Shown here one piece after another: positions 63,276-64,000 of a stretch of 64,000 bases of DNA (positions are counted from its first letter, which is position 1; each line of letters starts with the position of its first letter). Source of the stretch: Microvirga lotononidis (GTDB taxonomy: Bacteria; Pseudomonadota; Alphaproteobacteria; Rhizobiales; Beijerinckiaceae). A model generated the notes under the pieces. The model saw only the letters and a program-made list of their open reading frames with translations. It searched no databases and had not been told where the DNA came from. The stretch covers positions 434,001 through 498,000 of the forward strand of contig NZ_CP141049.1 in assembly GCF_034627025.1 (NCBI RefSeq), in the 5' to 3' direction. The position numbers and the translations under genes are program-made.

Positions 63276-64000
63276 ATGAGATCCATCATCTTCACTCTGG
63301 ACCGAGCGTTTTCGCGGATAGCCACCATCCTGTTTACAGTCCTTATGTCTCTTGGGCTGCTTCCCGGACGTGCAGCGGCTCAGCCCGTCAGCGATCCATG
63401 TCGGCCAGTCCGATACGCTGATAGCGGCTTCGTGGTTTGTACGGTGGATCTCCGACAATACGAGGTCAGGCTGTTCTGGCGCGGGCCGAACGGGGAAGTC
63501 CTTGGCTCGTTTGATCGGTTGAGAGGGACGCCGGAGGGTTCACGCCTTGCTATTGCGATGAATGCCGGCATGTACCATGAGGACCGCTCGCCCGTAAGAC
63601 TTTACGTTGAGAACGGAAAAGAGCTGAAGGCGACCAACACAAGGAACGGGCCCGGTAACTTCCACCTCAAGCCCAACGGCATCTTCTATGTCAAAGGCCG
63701 TCAGGCAGGCGTGCTTGAGACAGGAGCCTATCTGAAGCGGAAAATCAGGCCGGACTTCGCGACGCAATCGGGCCCAATGCTCGTCAACGACGGGAAGATC
63801 CACCCTCAGTTTTCAGAACAAAGCACCTCCCGCAAGATCCGGAATGGCGTCGGCGTGAAAGGCCAAGACGCGGTCGTGTTTGCGATTTCAGAAGACCCAG
63901 TCACGTTCAGCACATTCGCTCGTTTGTTCCGGGACGAGCTAGGTTGTCCGAATGCTCTGTTTTTGGATGGAAGTGTCTCCAGCCTCTATGCCCCTTCATT
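63276..64000 (+). CDS. Phosphodiester glycosidase (NAGPA/DUF2233) family protein, 3' end cut by the window
   Basis: At least 241 residues open to the last base. Sec signal peptide (IATILFTVLMSLGLLPGRAA). Family motifs: AIAMNAGMYHED, FHLKPNGIFYV, ATQSGPMLVNDGK, RNGVGVKGQ and LFLDGSVSSLY. Members hydrolyse sugar phosphodiesters, for example removing N-acetylglucosamine caps. Two Cys near the start may form a disulphide. The stop codon is outside the window. Confidence 0.85.
   Translation, partial: MRSIIFTLDRAFSRIATILFTVLMSLGLLPGRAAAQPVSDPCRPVRYADSGFVVCTVDLRQYEVRLFWRGPNGEVLGSFDRLRGTPEGSRLAIAMNAGMYHEDRSPVRLYVENGKELKATNTRNGPGNFHLKPNGIFYVKGRQAGVLETGAYLKRKIRPDFATQSGPMLVNDGKIHPQFSEQSTSRKIRNGVGVKGQDAVVFAISEDPVTFSTFARLFRDELGCPNALFLDGSVSSLYAPS

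Overview
The window reads as GC-rich alphaproteobacterial DNA of a Hyphomicrobiales (Rhizobiales) type, and the mix of families (Ti-type TraA relaxase, alphaproteobacterial IS6, IS5 and IS30 elements, CIRCE-controlled groESL, several solute-import operons, DUF3572 and DUF6880 proteins) would suit a Methylobacteriaceae member such as Microvirga or Methylobacterium. That placement is inference from protein character; there is no rRNA in the window. It looks like accessory-rich DNA (a chromid, large plasmid or chromosomal island): many transposon remnants, broken genes, and metabolic operons that each carry their own regulator.

Layout. 226-8333: an IclR-regulated operon with two unrecognised proteins, an M19-type dipeptidase relative lacking half its metal ligands, and a complete polyamine/opine-type ABC importer. 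8551-9388: dead IS6-type element. 9539-19399: a GntR-regulated operon for uptake and breakdown of a peptide-like or gamma-glutamyl compound (peptide ABC importer, SDR dehydrogenase, NodB/PgdA-type deacylase, gamma-glutamyltransferase, RidA). 19400-20228: IS debris and a weak cobalamin-riboswitch-like leader before bluB (20229-20888). 20990-23029: a leftward queuosine-precursor operon (truncated queC, queE, queD, complete queC) preceded by a preQ1-I riboswitch. 23365-25011: folP, folB and a folK with an in-frame amber codon, followed by a probable pabC remnant. 25323-30813: IS5-type debris, a 133-bp inverted-repeat insertion, a broken IS5-type element, a GGDEF/EAL signalling protein, more debris, and an IS6 element whose catalytic glutamate is now lysine.

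31258-37714: a second import system. A TetR gene lies between two copies of one 24-bp operator; leftward run an SsuC/SsuB-type transporter plus epimerase, GNAT and DapA-family genes, and rightward its NMT1-like binding protein. 38061-40550: small orphan genes (CYTH-like, WGR with an amber at the signature Trp, a DnaQ-like exonuclease). 40924-44545: secreted M20 amidohydrolase, a XerD-like recombinase whose ribosome-binding site is inside a hairpin, and IS30. 44656-52562: a frameshifted DUF6880 gene, rnhA, a lipoprotein, a Phd/PIN toxin-antitoxin pair, DUF3572 and several unrecognised proteins. 52748-57630: a mobilisation module (TraA relaxase-helicase, small accessory protein, VirD4/TraG coupling protein) without mating-pair genes. 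58342-60469: groES-groEL with CIRCE and a terminator. 60595-64000: small protein, cupin, M32 carboxypeptidase, and a phosphodiester-glycosidase-family gene running off the end.

The strongest discoveries are the preQ1-I riboswitch sitting on a truncated queC in an operon that carries a second, complete queC; the M19 protein without its usual metal site; the paired TetR operators; and the uncharacterised protein pair at 1007-3462. Starts were moved inward from the longest open frame wherever a ribosome-binding site or a 1-14 base overlap with the upstream gene supported it.
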